A stretch of DNA of 64,000 bases from Mycogone perniciosa (GCA_025331125.1 JAOALB010000001.1:1263754-1327753); one strand, 5' to 3'. Shown: positions 11,039 to 22,871, counted from the stretch's first letter. Notes: a model not told the origin generated them from the sequence alone. Numbers and translations are program-made.

Positions 11039-12139
11039 ATGCCTCTTGTCGCACAGTCCGTGAAGCCTCGAGTCATCCTAGGTCTGATGACCGTTGGTCA
11101 AATCGAGCAGGCAGGTGGTCGAATTACCAGTATAGACACCTTTAACAAGGCTCTCGATGTCCTGCAAGCTCGTGTACAATGAGGTGGATACCGCCCGAGT
11201 CTATGTCGATCGAACTCAGGAGGCTTTCACCCGTGAGGCCAACTGGAAGCAGAGGGGACTCACCCTTGCTACCAAGGTCAAATATCCAGATGATCATGGC
11301 GACAACACGGCAGAAAAGGTGGTTGCGTCTGTCGAGACCAGTTTGAAGGAGTTGGGGACGGACTGTGTTGATGTGAGTCACAAGGATATTGATACTGAGC
11401 CCCACTGAGTCTTATTCTGTAGATCCTGTATCTCCATAAACCCGATCGTGGAGTTCCCTTTGCCGAGACTCTTGAGGCTGTGGATCGTCTACACAAGGCT
11501 GGCAAGTTTGTCAAGTTGGGCATCAGCAACTTCACAGCCTTTGAGGTTGCCGAAGTTGTCCTAACTTGCAAGTACAACAACTGGGTGCGCCCTACCATCT
11601 ACCAGGGCATGTACAACGCCATCACCCGCAACATCGAGGCCGAGCTGTTTTCCGCCTGTCGCCGATACGGTCTTGACATTGTGGTGTATAACCCGCTCGC
11701 CGGTGGTCTATTCTCGGGCAAGATCAAGTCTCAGGACATTGCCCCCGAGTCGGGTCGCTTTTCTGAGGCCTCTTCACTAGGTGTCAAGTACCGTGACAGA
11801 TACTTCCGCGATAGCACCTTTAGGGCGCTGCAGGTGGTCGAGGCGGCAGTTGAGAAGGCCGGGTTGAGCTTGATTGAGACAGCTCTACGGTGGACAGTTC
11901 ACCACTCTGGGCTGAAGGTTAAAGACGGGAACGACGGTATCATTATCGGTATCTCGAACGTTGAGCAGCTGGAGAACAACCTGGACAACCTCGAGAAGGG
12001 CCCTCTCCCGGAGGAAGTTGTGAAGGCGCTGGATGAGGCTTGGCACATCTCCAAGGCTGACTCCGCTAATTACTGGCACGGGGATTTGGCATATGGGTAC
12101 AACCCTCAGGAAGTCCTGTTCGGCGCAGGTGCCAAATAA
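11039..12139 (+). CDS. AKR7-type aldo-keto reductase (aflatoxin-aldehyde reductase family), frameshifted
   Basis: Starts MPLVAQSVKPRVILGLM. The frame breaks near 11174: after ...ALDVLQAR the family continues GYNEVDTARVYV, but only one base stands where a codon is expected, so two bases are missing (or one is extra). The conserved product resumes in the next frame (11178-11372), then a 50-bp intron (11373-11422), then 11423-12139. Catalytic residues are visible on either side of the break: Asp and Tyr in VDTARVYV, Lys in LATK, His in LYLH. The NADPH-binding end (GISNVEQLENNL) is intact. The family reduces dicarbonyls and dialdehydes. Either a young pseudogene or a sequencing error; everything downstream is undamaged. 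Confidence 0.8.
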
Positions 12140-12994
12140 TGCGAGGAGAGGAGGTGGTGGTGGCCGAGATGTTTCCCAAACGCAAGACGACTACTCCGTA
12201 GCATATGACCAGACCATGTGCCTCAACGCATAACTATGAGCCGTCCCGTGCAAAGCATGAAAAACGTTGACGATATATGGCAGCGATTCCTTGTTTCCAG
12301 GAAGCACAAAACATGCGAGTGACAGCTGTCAAATCGCATTGATAGAACTAAATTGCACTCCGTGAACATGCACACAGAAGCGACGTCATTCAAGTGACTG
12401 GCCCCTGTGATGCGTTGCACCGAACTCCCCCACTCGGCGAGTTCAAGGATGCACGCCAGGTGCCTGGCGCTGCGCTAGGGGTTATTAGCGAGCCCCAGCG
12501 GACCACCTCCAGGGCATTTAGGGGGTCTAGGGGCGGTTCCTAGTGGCTGTTCCTCGCCATAACGGAACGCTGCGGCAGCTGAAGCAGGACCGGTTATCCT
12601 AGTGCGCTGAGTTTCACGAGGCGCTGTTCCGATCCACGGATTCCTTCCAAACCCAAGGGAAGTTCCAGTATTTAAAGCATTGCCACCCCCCGGTTCCTGA
12701 AGAATTGCGATTTGCGTATCACTAGCGAGGATCCGGCTGACGACTGACGAGGCTCATCTCCCTGAGGACAAACCATTCGAATCGAATCAATTCCTCATTC
12801 CTTCTCCCTCCCTCCCTCTCTCCCTGTGAGACACACACATGCTCCCGCAAGCAGCAGTATCGTCACCGCGACGTTCGCGCCAGACCAAGTTCTGCTGGCG
12901 TCCCTGGCCCCAAGATCAACCATCTGAAAGACGATTTCGATCCTGAAGAAAGCCGTGCCGACGGCCATATAGTCGAATTGAACACCACAACAAT
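12140..12994. other. Intergenic and 5' leader of the transporter gene
   Basis: Contains a TACTCCGTA 9-mer at 12192-12200 and a CT-rich tract at about 12797-12827 typical of fungal promoters. The remainder up to 12994 is probably 5' UTR of the transporter gene. No other gene was recognised. Confidence 0.5.
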
Positions 12995-14401
12995 ATGGAC
13001 TCCGACAACCGTCGCTCGGGGCTCTTCCGCGGAACCGACAGTCGAGCCAGCACTTCGCTGCTGCATTCGCCAGGCTCCAACGGGGAATTAGATAACGATA
13101 AGGACGTTGAACGCGGCAGGTCGCCGCTCGGGAGCCAAACACCAAACCAGCCGCTCTTTAGTCCGCCCCCAATTCCACGACCGACAACCATGACGAGACG
13201 CTCGACGATGCGCAGCCGCAGCCCCGGGCAGTTGGCGGCCAGCTCGGCCCGCAAGAAATACAGCTATGCGGCCTTCTTCCTGGTCATCAGTCTGATATCG
13301 TTCTGCGTGCAGACAGAGCTGAGCGCGTACATCCAGGGCGACCTCGGCTGGAGCAAAGCGTACTGCATGATGTTCTTCACGCACAGTTCGTGGGTTCTCA
13401 TGTGGCCAGTTCAGCTTTTGATCTTGCGGGTTCAGAAACTCGACACGCCATGGCCGGTCTTTTGGAGGCGGCACATGCAGCAGGTCAAGTCAACGGCCCT
13501 CATGGTTGAGCTGCAGACCTTGGACGTGTTCGGGATGTCGCAACATGGCGCGAGATCTATCAGATACCTCGTTCGTACCACGTCCTTCATCACCGTTGCC
13601 CTGACGGTGGCCGGCTTGAGCTGGTATGTGGCCGTGAGCCTGACCACGCCGTCGGATCTTACTGCCATCTACAATTGCTCTGCCTTCTTCGCCTACGCCT
13701 TCTCTGTGCCGCTCCTAAAAGAACCCCTCCGCTTAGACAAGTCCATTTCCGTGATCATTGCCATCGTCGGGGTTCTAGTCGTGGCATATGGTGATACCAA
13801 CTCCGCCAGCAAAGAGGGTCAAGGAGAGGCTCCGGGAGTCGATCCAGGGAGTAGATTCTTGGGTAACATCGTTATTGGCATTGGTTCCGTGTTGTACGGC
13901 TTGTATGAGGTCCTGTACAAGCGCTTTGCCTGTCCCCCAGATGGCGTATCTCCAGGTCGGGGCATGGTTTTTGCCAACACCATTGGCTCCTGCATCGGCC
14001 TCTTTACGGTCACTTTCCTCTGGATTCCACTCCCTATTCTCCATTGGCTCAACATTGAAAAGTTTGAGATTCCCGTGGCCTCGACCTGCTGGCTCGTTTT
14101 CCTTGCTGTCGTGTCAAATTGCATCTTTAGCGCCTCGTTCCTGATCCTCATATCGCTCACCTCGCCTGTCCTATCCTCCGTTGCCGCTCTGTTGACTATT
14201 TTCATTGTTGCTATTGCCGACTGGTTTATCACGGGCCAGCCACTCAGCCCGGCTGCCGTTCTCGGTGGCTCGATGATTATTCTTGCATTTGGAGCGCTAA
14301 GCTGGAGCACTTACCGAGAAATGATGGAACACGAAATGCAGAAGCAAAAGGTTGACTTGACGGATAGCGATGAGGATGACGATATGAGCCATGAGGATTG
14401 A
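12995..14401 (+). CDS. DMT-superfamily (SLC35F-like) membrane transporter
   Basis: A single exon encoding 468 residues. A Ser/Pro/Arg-rich cytoplasmic N-terminus of about 85 residues is followed by about ten hydrophobic segments (first AAFFLVISLISFCVQ, last GGSMIILAFGALSW) and an acidic C-terminal tail (DSDEDDD). This layout, with the EamA-like repeats, fits the drug/metabolite transporter superfamily, closest in form to SLC35F5 and the yeast vacuolar YML018C/Thi74 group. Substrate unknown; vacuolar or Golgi location is inferred from family. No introns or lesions. The 5' leader is pyrimidine-rich. Confidence 0.85.
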   Translation: MDSDNRRSGLFRGTDSRASTSLLHSPGSNGELDNDKDVERGRSPLGSQTPNQPLFSPPPIPRPTTMTRRSTMRSRSPGQLAASSARKKYSYAAFFLVISLISFCVQTELSAYIQGDLGWSKAYCMMFFTHSSWVLMWPVQLLILRVQKLDTPWPVFWRRHMQQVKSTALMVELQTLDVFGMSQHGARSIRYLVRTTSFITVALTVAGLSWYVAVSLTTPSDLTAIYNCSAFFAYAFSVPLLKEPLRLDKSISVIIAIVGVLVVAYGDTNSASKEGQGEAPGVDPGSRFLGNIVIGIGSVLYGLYEVLYKRFACPPDGVSPGRGMVFANTIGSCIGLFTVTFLWIPLPILHWLNIEKFEIPVASTCWLVFLAVVSNCIFSASFLILISLTSPVLSSVAALLTIFIVAIADWFITGQPLSPAAVLGGSMIILAFGALSWSTYREMMEHEMQKQKVDLTDSDEDDDMSHED

Positions 14402-14797
14402 GCTAGTTGATTGATCTGGGACAGCTTGGGTTCGACTATATCCTTGGTTAGAGGCGTTCATGTATAGTATGCGATGCGTGTTTTTTCTTGCGCGTCTGTG
14501 AAGCGGTCCGGATAGGGTTGGTAGCAGGCCTCATTCGAACAGAGGCTTTCACCCGGGGTTTCTTAGATCTGGCTACACATAGGAAGACGGTCATCGGGTT
14601 CGGGATACATTGGTTACAGCGTGTTTGTGGTGGAATAGATGCGGCAGACACCCGAATTGTGTTGCGCAAAGTTCTCAATATCATGTTCAAATTGCTGTCT
14701 CCACCTCTTCATGTTCGTTCTTATGAACTCGCCACCAGGCAAAAACAACTCTAATAGAAGACCCTATCCCTAAATACTGATCAAATACTAACATGAT
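14402..14797. other. Intergenic between convergent genes
   Basis: 3' flanks of the transporter (plus) and the metalloprotease (minus). No coding character or repeat noticed. Confidence 0.5.
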
Positions 14798-17078
14798 TTA
14801 TAGAGACGCGCACCGTTCCGAGACCTCACTGACCTCCCTACAACTGTTGAATCCCGTCGAGATAGTACACAGCTTATCACACACTACTCCCTCAGCCACC
14901 CAAACGCGATGTTCTTGTCCTGGGATCGGTAGCCTCCACTGCTTTGTCGTATCCGTATCGGTGTATGCGGATGCTTTGTAGCCGGGCCGACATGCGCAGG
15001 CGGCTCGAGGCTTGGAGACGCGCGGGTCGGGGAAGATGCATGTCGGAGCTGTGGTTTTGTCACAGTTGTTGCTGTGGACATCACAGCCTGATGGACATAC
15101 TGAGCCAGTTCCCTCTTCATCGTCTTTGCCGTTTCCACCATCCTTGGGCTTGGGCTTGCAAGTAGGCTCGCTTCCTTCGGGACATACGTCTCCAGACTTT
15201 CCTCCAGGGCATGACGATTTTCCGTCTGGGTTGGTGTTACCACCATTATCTGGGCACGGAGGCGCCGACCCATCTTCACAGGTCTCAAGTTCACATGGCG
15301 GCGATCCTCCTCCAATGCAAGCCGGTTCCAAACTGCAAGGCGGGCTCGAGCCATCTGGACAACTGGGACCACTGATCGGCGGGTTGCAGTTGTCGCCATT
15401 CTCATCACACAGAACAACCTCGCCGCTGATGGCATCGATGGCGTGAACGCCGTTCTTGTCTGGCGGGGAAGCGCATACCTTCTTCAACTGGTCCAAGAGG
15501 CGATCGCCCTGTTTGAAAAGATACTTGCCACGGAGGGCAGAGATGCCAAACCGTCGCTTCTCAGTGTGGAAGGACCTCTTCGCCGTGTGATCGTCCTCGT
15601 CAAAGAAGACCGGGTAGTCAACGCAAGTGATTCCACCACGTGGACGCGGCCTTCGAAGGGTGAAGTAGGTGGCGAACATGTGTGATCGCTGCTCCGTTGT
15701 CCATGGCATGCTTCCCGGGTCGTTTCCAGCAATGACCTCTCCTGCGATTCTGCTGTAACTCATGTAGTTGGTGACGTCGTAGGTAGTGTCATCGCTGCAG
15801 AAACTCCACTTCTTTTTCTTGCCCGAGCCAGTTGAGCAGCACCTCGGCTGTTTATCATTCCACATGTTCGCATTGTTGGGGAACTGAAACGTGTCGGTGA
15901 TACCATCACTCTCTCCCTCACAGTTGGCGCCAGCCTTATCAGGGAAGATGTGAGGCAAGTCGAACCAATGGCCCAGCTCATGCGTGAGGGTTTTTCCCGT
16001 CCCTACATTTCCTCCCCTCCAGGATATTCCTGGAAGGGAGTCGATGGTTATGGCACAGCCGTCCACGGAATGACCTTTTTGGCCGAGGCTCCTGGCGAGA
16101 GTGCAGTATCCATTGGTCGCCACTGAAGTCTCGCAGTTCACTTCATCAATCTTCTCCACGACCCAGATGCTGACCTCATCGTTGTCTCCGTATCGGTTCT
16201 CTGCCTTGATTCTCTCTGCATAAGCATAGTAGTTGGCATCACCACCGTTCTTGTTGTGTGTGAAGCGCTCCCATTCGAGGCCGGTGTGGTAGCTGAGCGA
16301 GGAGATGAAGAAGCTGATACCAAGAGGCTTGAATGCCTCGTTGGTGAGGTTGAGTTGCTTTTGCAGAACGTCCGCGGTGATGATCTGGGAGGTAGTGAAG
16401 TTTGTAGTGAAGACGGTGAAGTGGACAGGGACTTGAATGGTTTTCGGGATGCAGGCTGGTCGAGGGAGGAACTTTGGCGCGGGTTCGAAGAATGGTGCGG
16501 CTATATTGCGTTTCGATGTTAGTCAACTGCCCTGTTTGAAGATCATCAAAGTTGAGTTCCTCAACCAACTTACCGATTGGAGCAAGGCCTTTCTCAATTT
16601 CCTTGCCAACCTTCTTGAGTCCCTCGCCGATTTGTCCTAACGTTCCTCCGATTTTCTTTGGAAATTTGAATCGCCTCTCAAGCGTCGCATTTGGCCTTGA
16701 CTGCAGACCACAAAAGGGAAGATCCAACTTGGGCTGAAAGGGCATTGGATTCTTGGAAAACTCGACCATGTACTCCAGGTTCAGAACGTGGTAGAAGGCG
16801 TAGGACTCAAGATCCACGATGTAGTCCCCCGGCGGCTCGTGGTATGCTGTGGACTCGAGCAGAGAGGCCCCCCCGTTCCCCTGTGGGAGACAGAACCCGC
16901 ATGATGCGGTTGGCGAATCACACCATCGGTGTGTGAAGGGTCCGCAATGTGTGCCTGATGAAGGGGAAGGAAGTACAGGACATAATGGGTTTGAGATGGG
17001 GAACTTTGGTTGTGATAAGACGGATGACAGCGATAGTCTGGCGAATATCGCCGTGGAAACAACGTATCGAAGACGCAT
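14798..17078 (-). CDS. Secreted M43 (pappalysin-like) metalloprotease with Cys-rich tail
   Basis: Complement of 16574-17078 joined to 14798-16500, with a 73-bp intron (16501-16573, phase 1), giving 735 residues. The Met at 17078 opens a signal peptide (MRLRYVVSTAIFARLSLSS). A Cys-containing pro-region is followed by the catalytic domain: IQVPVHFTVF (190-199), the zinc motif HELGHWFDLPH (342-352) and a Met-turn NYMSYS. In M43 enzymes the motif is HExxHxxGxxH; here the Gly is Asp (D349), while all three His and the Glu are kept. The last 220 residues form a Pro/Gly/Cys-rich region with repeats of the type C-x-DGSxPPC, ending in a Cys-rich module. Probably an extracellular or cell-wall protease; the tail may be a binding or spacer region. 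Confidence 0.85.
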
Positions 17079-17940
17079 TATGTCCCCGAACAAGAAGGTA
17101 TAAATTATTTTGTGACAACTGACAAAAAATTAAAATTCAGATCATGAGAAGGGACTAGGAAGTCTCAAATACTACAACAGTCCTGGGGGGGGGGCCTTCG
17201 TCCACCCTGCCCTCCCCAAACATGTGCATACTAGACAACGTCTCCATATTCAGGCCATCAGGCCGCTCTGCCTCGTTCGATGAGCACTTCGTAGCACATG
17301 TCACTATGGACAGAGCCCTATGCTCTAAAAATGGCAATAACATAAGTCATGCCCCAAAGCCACAACTAATAATTGCATCGCTAGTGTCACCATTTGGTTC
17401 CAATGGTATGGGACTCACTGCCGCAGGGCTGAAAGCGTAGACCGCTCGGGATTTGGAGAGGTATCGGCAGTCTGCCCTACCTAACCTTACTATTTAACCT
17501 TAAGTTGTTTATCTAGGCGAAGCCATTCAGCCGTCTATCAGGTTCCCAACTTAGCGCAGTCAATGCCGCGGGACCAGCGCGACATTATTGCATTTGGCAG
17601 TGTCTAGTATGCTCTTCTAGCCTCAGCTACATTCCTCCAGGACATTCAGCTCTGCGCAAATAGTACGGCTTGTCGATCAGCCGGAGGCATTGGAGCCTGA
17701 GATGGCTGAGACATGCATGCATTTTAGGCACCCTGGCTGCCTCTCATATTAATGACCCAGCGAATCGGTATTCAACACATGCAATCTCGGGATTGTCTTG
17801 GACCCATCACTTTGATAGATAGGTGGTCTTGGCTCGACGACTCCATCATAAGTGCAGACCCTGTCGCTATTTCACGATTCTACCATCAAGACTTGAAGAA
17901 ACATCTTTGTGTGTGTACCTACCCAACGCCAGTATCAACC
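17079..17940. other. Intergenic between divergent genes
   Basis: 862 bp between the metalloprotease (minus) and the SUR7/PalI gene (plus). Contains a G9 run near 17186. No gene seen. Confidence 0.5.
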
Positions 17941-19064
17941 ATGGGAAAGAGATTGAATTGCAGTGTCATCTTCACGCCCATCGCCATCATCCTCCAAATC
18001 GTGGTAATATGTGGCCTCGCAATATTATTACGGGCTGGCTCGTCCATGTCCTACCTGCACATCGCGCTGGTGAGCTTCAAAGTGCAACCCACTGAGGTTC
18101 AAGCTAACTCATTTGCTAGATCGACACGCATGACTATAAAACAGCTGTCAACGGCAGGACTTATGCCGGACTTCCCGACTCCCATGACTTTTCCAAGAAT
18201 AAAGACATCTTCTGGCTATATCCTGCTCTTTACTGCAGTGGCAACGAAGTGAAGGGTAATTGGAACGCGGATTTTTGCTCTTCTTGGGGGAGTCAGTTCT
18301 TCGACCTTCAGCGGTAAGTGTGGCAAATCATCCAACGTCGAAGACTGCATCATCTCTAGATAGATTATGCGTCGCCGTTCAGCAGGAGGAAGACTGACTT
18401 GTCGTGTCTTAGGGTTTGGCGCGTATGGGGAGTCGATCTGATAGATCAAAATGTCATCGGTACAACCCCAAAGATCATCTTTATCGGCCTCATGATAGCT
18501 GGTGCCTCGGTGGCTGTTTCGGTGGCATTCGGACTGCTCACCTGTTGCTGCTCCTTCTGGGGTGCGGTTGTCGCCACGATTCTCTCCTGGGTAAGCAATG
18601 AACCTCGCGCGAATCGAGTGGATTCCATATCAAACAAGATGCTAATTTCACGATAGCTTTCTGCCAGCTTCGTCATTGCAACTGCAGCTCTCTCCCAGAT
18701 ATTCGTGGACAAGCTTACTTCATCGTTAAAAAACCTCAAACTCTCGGGATCTGGGGGGATTGTCGCCCAAAGAGGCGTTTGGTATGGCTATACCATATGG
18801 ATTTGCGGCATCGTTGCCTTGCTTGCTTCCATCCTTTGGACTGTGATTGTGTGGCGCAATCGCAAGAGACGTGCCTCCAAATCTGCCCGCTCAAATGGCC
18901 CCATCCCGTTGGTGGGCAAGGGCGGATTATTCGGTCAGAAGAAGGCTGAAGAGACGACCAGCTACGAGCATCTCGCGTCAGAGCCGGATTTGTATAAGAG
19001 AGGATCGGTTACGTCGAGGGACAGCGCATATGAGCCGATGAGGCATCAGTCTGTGGGCTATTAG
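17941..19064 (+). CDS. SUR7/PalI-family four-span membrane protein
   Basis: Four exons: 17941-18069, 18120-18313, 18413-18590 and 18657-19064 (introns of 50, 99 and 66 bp), giving 302 residues. The first hydrophobic span (SVIFTPIAIILQIVVICGLA) is followed by an external loop with a Cys pair (LYCSGNEVKGNW and FCSSWG), then three more spans (IIFIGLMIAGASVAV, ASFVIATAALSQIF, YTIWICGIVALLASIL) and a basic cytoplasmic tail. This is the topology of the SUR7/PalI family, whose members organise plasma-membrane eisosomes or take part in ambient-pH sensing. Which of the two roles applies cannot be told from sequence. Exon phases all agree. Confidence 0.82.
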
Positions 19065-19216
19065 TCATTCACCTGAGACCAACGGGCCGAGCAAAGTTGG
19101 CTCGTATGATCGTCGGGTTTTTGTTTTTGTAAGATATTATGACTTTCCTGACTATTGGTAGTTTAGATAGATGTAGTATGACATTTGAATGCCGTTTGCA
19201 AAGATTCACGATTACA

Positions 19217-20512
19217 TTAGTTATGAGAGGGACCCGAACGTCTGATGAACATACCCTCGCGATCAACCGTCCATCTCCATCCAGAACCAAATACAACATA
19301 TCGTACATACAGTTCCCATGCCTCCCGATCCGCAGTATCCCCAGTTTCGAGGGTCCGCAGGGTCTCCCATGCGGGAAGGGGATGTTCGTCAAATACGGCG
19401 GTGATGAGGCGGGCATAGGCTCTGTCTCGCTCCACCCACAAGTCGTCTATGTCCAAGGCTGGGTGGCGGTAGTCCTCTTCGGTAAAACTAATGGAGCGGG
19501 GCACGATCTGGATATAGAAGTGATCAATGGCAGGGAAGCGGGGGATGAGGATCTCGCTGATGTGGGAAGAGAGCGGGAAGATGGCGATATAAAACAAAGA
19601 GCGGAGGGTAGAACGGAGGAGACGCCTCATGCAAGGATCTGAGTCGTCGAGGAGAGACGGGAGGAGAGACGGTGGTGCGTGGTTGTAGTATTCGTAAGAT
19701 GAGTAGGCTTTGACAAAGGAGCCTTCGTTCAGAAGGAGGGAGGACCAGTTGCGGATGCTGAAGAGATCACAGGGGAGGGTTCTTGGTGGGAAGCTAGACG
19801 GCGGATGGCTTGAGGGCAAAGCATTTGTGGCATTTGCTTGCTCAGATATCGCCGCAGACCTTGAGAGGGACATGATGTGAAACCGCTGACAAAAGATCCA
19901 AGCTCCGCTAAGATCAACGGCTCGACCAAGTAATGGGGCAAGTATGGCGGGCGAGCCGATGAGAGTAATTTTCAACAAGTCAAGGTGTTCAAAGAGGGTG
20001 TGCCAGAGCCAGTTGTTACTATAAACTTGCGAGTCGAAGTTGACGATTTCATTGTCTCGAAGGATGGCTGGGAGATGGCTCGGTACGATGCCCCAGTGGT
20101 GGTGATGCGTCATATCCCCAACCATTTCTACTGGATAATCGATGATAATGACCAGACTTTCCACGTAGCGGGTTAACCCAGCACTGCGCAGGAAGCGCAT
20201 GAACTCGAGCTCCTCCACGTGTGATACGGGGTCCCGACTGCGAGTCGGTCGGTTGATGGTCTGGAACTTCCATATGAGGTGGCGAAAGAGTGTGGGCAGC
20301 ACGCATCTCCGCCACAGACGGCAGACAAGGGATACGGTCTTGACGTTACCCCGAAATGTCTGCATTTGATCGCCGTCTTCATTGACGGAATCCAGGATTT
20401 TAGCCGGGTCGTGGCGCAGACGCTGCTCCCATGTTGACGGCTCGTCGATGAAGCTGAGGATGTGAGCAATGAGCTCGGTTGGGAGCTGGCTAATTGTCGT
20501 CTTTGTCGCCAT
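19217..20512 (-). CDS. F-box protein
   Basis: A single exon of 431 residues, starting at the Met that opens MATKTTISQLPTELIAHIL. The frame is open 30 codons further back, but the F-box begins right after this Met. The F-box (ISQLPTELIAHILSFID, then VSLVCRLWRRCVLPTLFRHL) is the Skp1-binding element of SCF ubiquitin ligases. The rest has no recognised repeat; it is presumably a substrate-recognition region. It converges with the SUR7/PalI gene (stop codons about 150 bp apart). Target unknown. Confidence 0.8.
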   Translation of the reverse strand: MATKTTISQLPTELIAHILSFIDEPSTWEQRLRHDPAKILDSVNEDGDQMQTFRGNVKTVSLVCRLWRRCVLPTLFRHLIWKFQTINRPTRSRDPVSHVEELEFMRFLRSAGLTRYVESLVIIIDYPVEMVGDMTHHHHWGIVPSHLPAILRDNEIVNFDSQVYSNNWLWHTLFEHLDLLKITLIGSPAILAPLLGRAVDLSGAWIFCQRFHIMSLSRSAAISEQANATNALPSSHPPSSFPPRTLPCDLFSIRNWSSLLLNEGSFVKAYSSYEYYNHAPPSLLPSLLDDSDPCMRRLLRSTLRSLFYIAIFPLSSHISEILIPRFPAIDHFYIQIVPRSISFTEEDYRHPALDIDDLWVERDRAYARLITAVFDEHPLPAWETLRTLETGDTADREAWELYVRYVVFGSGWRWTVDREGMFIRRSGPSHN

Positions 20513-21763
20513 GATGGTTATTTGCTGGTATCCGCCGGCATGACAACCATAATGGCTTGGAGTTGAAGAGAGGGTAGCTGATGATTTACATTGCGAGGAC
20601 AAAGATGTCGAGATGTCAAGATGTCAGGGGGCTGAATGATGACAGGGGGAGCTTTATCATTGATTAGAACCCCGCAGCAAGGAGATTGGTTCGTCGCCTG
20701 GCCGAGCTTCGGTTATTAAAGGCACGATGCTATTTGAGGTTTTGCGCTCCGTAAAGAATGCGACCTACGACATTAATAAGGTAGTATACGTGTTAGCCAA
20801 GTAAATGAAATAGAATGATGCACGCATGTATGTGAAACACGTGTCAGAGATGATGCGGCAGCGCCCATCCTGCATATAAGCCACTTGCGATGCGTGTATC
20901 TTGAGGCACCTGTCCATCACTATTCCTGGATTCTATTTATATTTCCGAAGCAAAAAATCCCCGATCGGGCATCAAGGGTCTGTGAAAGGTGACGTCAAGT
21001 TAACTGCCGCGGCAAAAGTGTAGGCTGTAGGCCAACTGCATTGAACCAGGGCTATATAGGTACGCTATAATTGAAGTCATTTACCATATACCTTATGCGA
21101 CACATCAATGCATCAGCGCATATTGAACATTTATTATCGTCCTATTTACTCATCTATATCACCAATGGAATGGATCATCGGTGGTAATCACACAGGATCC
21201 GTGGCACACAGGCATCAAGTACTTGGCGGATTTGAACTCTCAAGTGTGTTCGTTGACGTGATCCCTCACCGGCAGACGAGACATAGATAATATTAGGAGT
21301 TCCATTCCTGGCACCGCAGACGACAGGATGAAAGAGGCAAATTTCCACAAAGGCCTATGGTCATGTACTGACTGGCCATAAGCGCTTCAGTTCGACACTC
21401 CTCATCACCTTCTTCTCATAAGTACTAAAATTTGATCACTCGTTAAGAAGCTTTGCCTCCAGTCACTTTGTTGTCTTTGCACTCACGGGAGGTTGCCAGC
21501 TGCAACAAAATTGCGAGCACTCCCTCAATGCCCATCGCCCACCCAAAAACATCTTGCCAGCTGTTCGAGCATTGCCAGCTGTTCAGGCAGAAATTCTGAT
21601 TCCCATTTCCTAGGAAACCGAAGTCGCGTGACGCGTTTGTTTGTATTTATTTATTTCCATCTCACGGTGCACTCTCCACACTCATCATCTTCAACACCCT
21701 CCTTGCAACTTCGCAACTCTCCCCAACTTGCCGACCAACCAACCACACACCTCAACAAGCAAG
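20513..21763. other. Intergenic, 1.25 kb
   Basis: Spacer between the divergent F-box gene and the next plus-strand gene. The final 150 bp before 21764 are C-rich leader (ACTTCGCAACTCTCCCCAAC). No gene, RNA or repeat recognised. Confidence 0.5.
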
Positions 21764-22871
21764 ATGAAGGCAACCGAGAGACCCACCGAGGAGCGTATTG
21801 ATGAAGCCTTTAGGGACTTTCAGCAACTTGATGGTCCTCGTCACGCTCTAGTGCTCCCGCTATACCAGCAATACCTCGACGGTGGCTGTTACATCTACGG
21901 CGAGTACATCCCTTCGGATATTCAGTTAGTTCAAGAATCGGATTTTGCAATCACTGCCAAGCGAAACGTGTTAGAACCCGGCTATCTTGATGAAGTTGAT
22001 GTTGTCAAAATCTCAGCCCTTTTCACCATCAACATCATGGGATATGACCCAGAGACACGTTGCTACGCATTCCGTGGCCAGCATCTCCTCTTAGACCAGT
22101 TCCTCAACTTCATTGAAGAAGCTTTACGTGGTTACAATGTGGAGTTCACTTGGTCCCTGCGTGAGACCAGGATTCCTCTCGAAGGCCTCCCACAAAGCCT
22201 GAGCTACGAGGACTTCGCGAAACATGTCGAGGTCCTGGATTACCTCGTGTGGCTGGGCGATAATGGTCAGACCACTGATGACGAAGGTGGGTAACTCTCA
22301 ACGCAAACAGCTATGCGGGATCAGCAGCACACATTCTAACTCGCTGGACGCAGCCGAAGGGTTCGATGCTTCCGAGAGTGACGGAGGTAAGTGGCACGTG
22401 ATGCAAGGGTTTCCAAGGATAATGGCCAAATACTCAACCTCACTAATTGTAGATGACACCGTCATGGTGACACCCGATCAGGAGGACGATGACATGGCCG
22501 TGTCCCTCAGCCAGGAGGGCGATATCGTGGTCGTGTCCCTTGACCAAGACCGTGACGATCAGGCAACTGATGAGGAACTGGAGGCTGAGCACATCGCCGA
22601 GACGACTGCTACACCCAACAACACCCCTGAGAACCCTGTTCAGCCAAGCATGGGGCAGTTTGAGGGCCAGCCGTCGATGCTCAATGTGCCAGTTCTTCCG
22701 GAGCCTGAGGTCTCTGCTGGTCGGTATTCCCTCCGTGCGAGAAATAAACCCTCGATCGAGAACAGCCCAACCCCAGCCCCGACTCCGAAGAAGGCAAAAG
22801 CTCGCGCTCCCAAGAAGACACCGGCGAAGGCCACCAAGGCCAAGAATACCCGGGCAAAGGGTCGTCGTTAA
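21764..22871 (+). CDS. Uncharacterised protein with basic Pro/Ala/Lys tail
   Basis: Exons 21764-22286, 22354-22386 (33 bp) and 22453-22871; introns of 67 and 66 bp, both phase 1, giving 324 residues. I do not recognise the N-terminal 175 residues (MKATERPTEERIDEAF...), which look globular. The middle is acidic (TPDQEDDDMAVSLSQ, DEELEAEHIAE). The tail has RYSLRARNKPS followed by SPTPAPTPKKAKARAP and ends KNTRAKGRR, resembling histone H1-type DNA-binding tails, so a nuclear protein is likely. Frame continuity through both introns supports the model. Confidence 0.72.
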
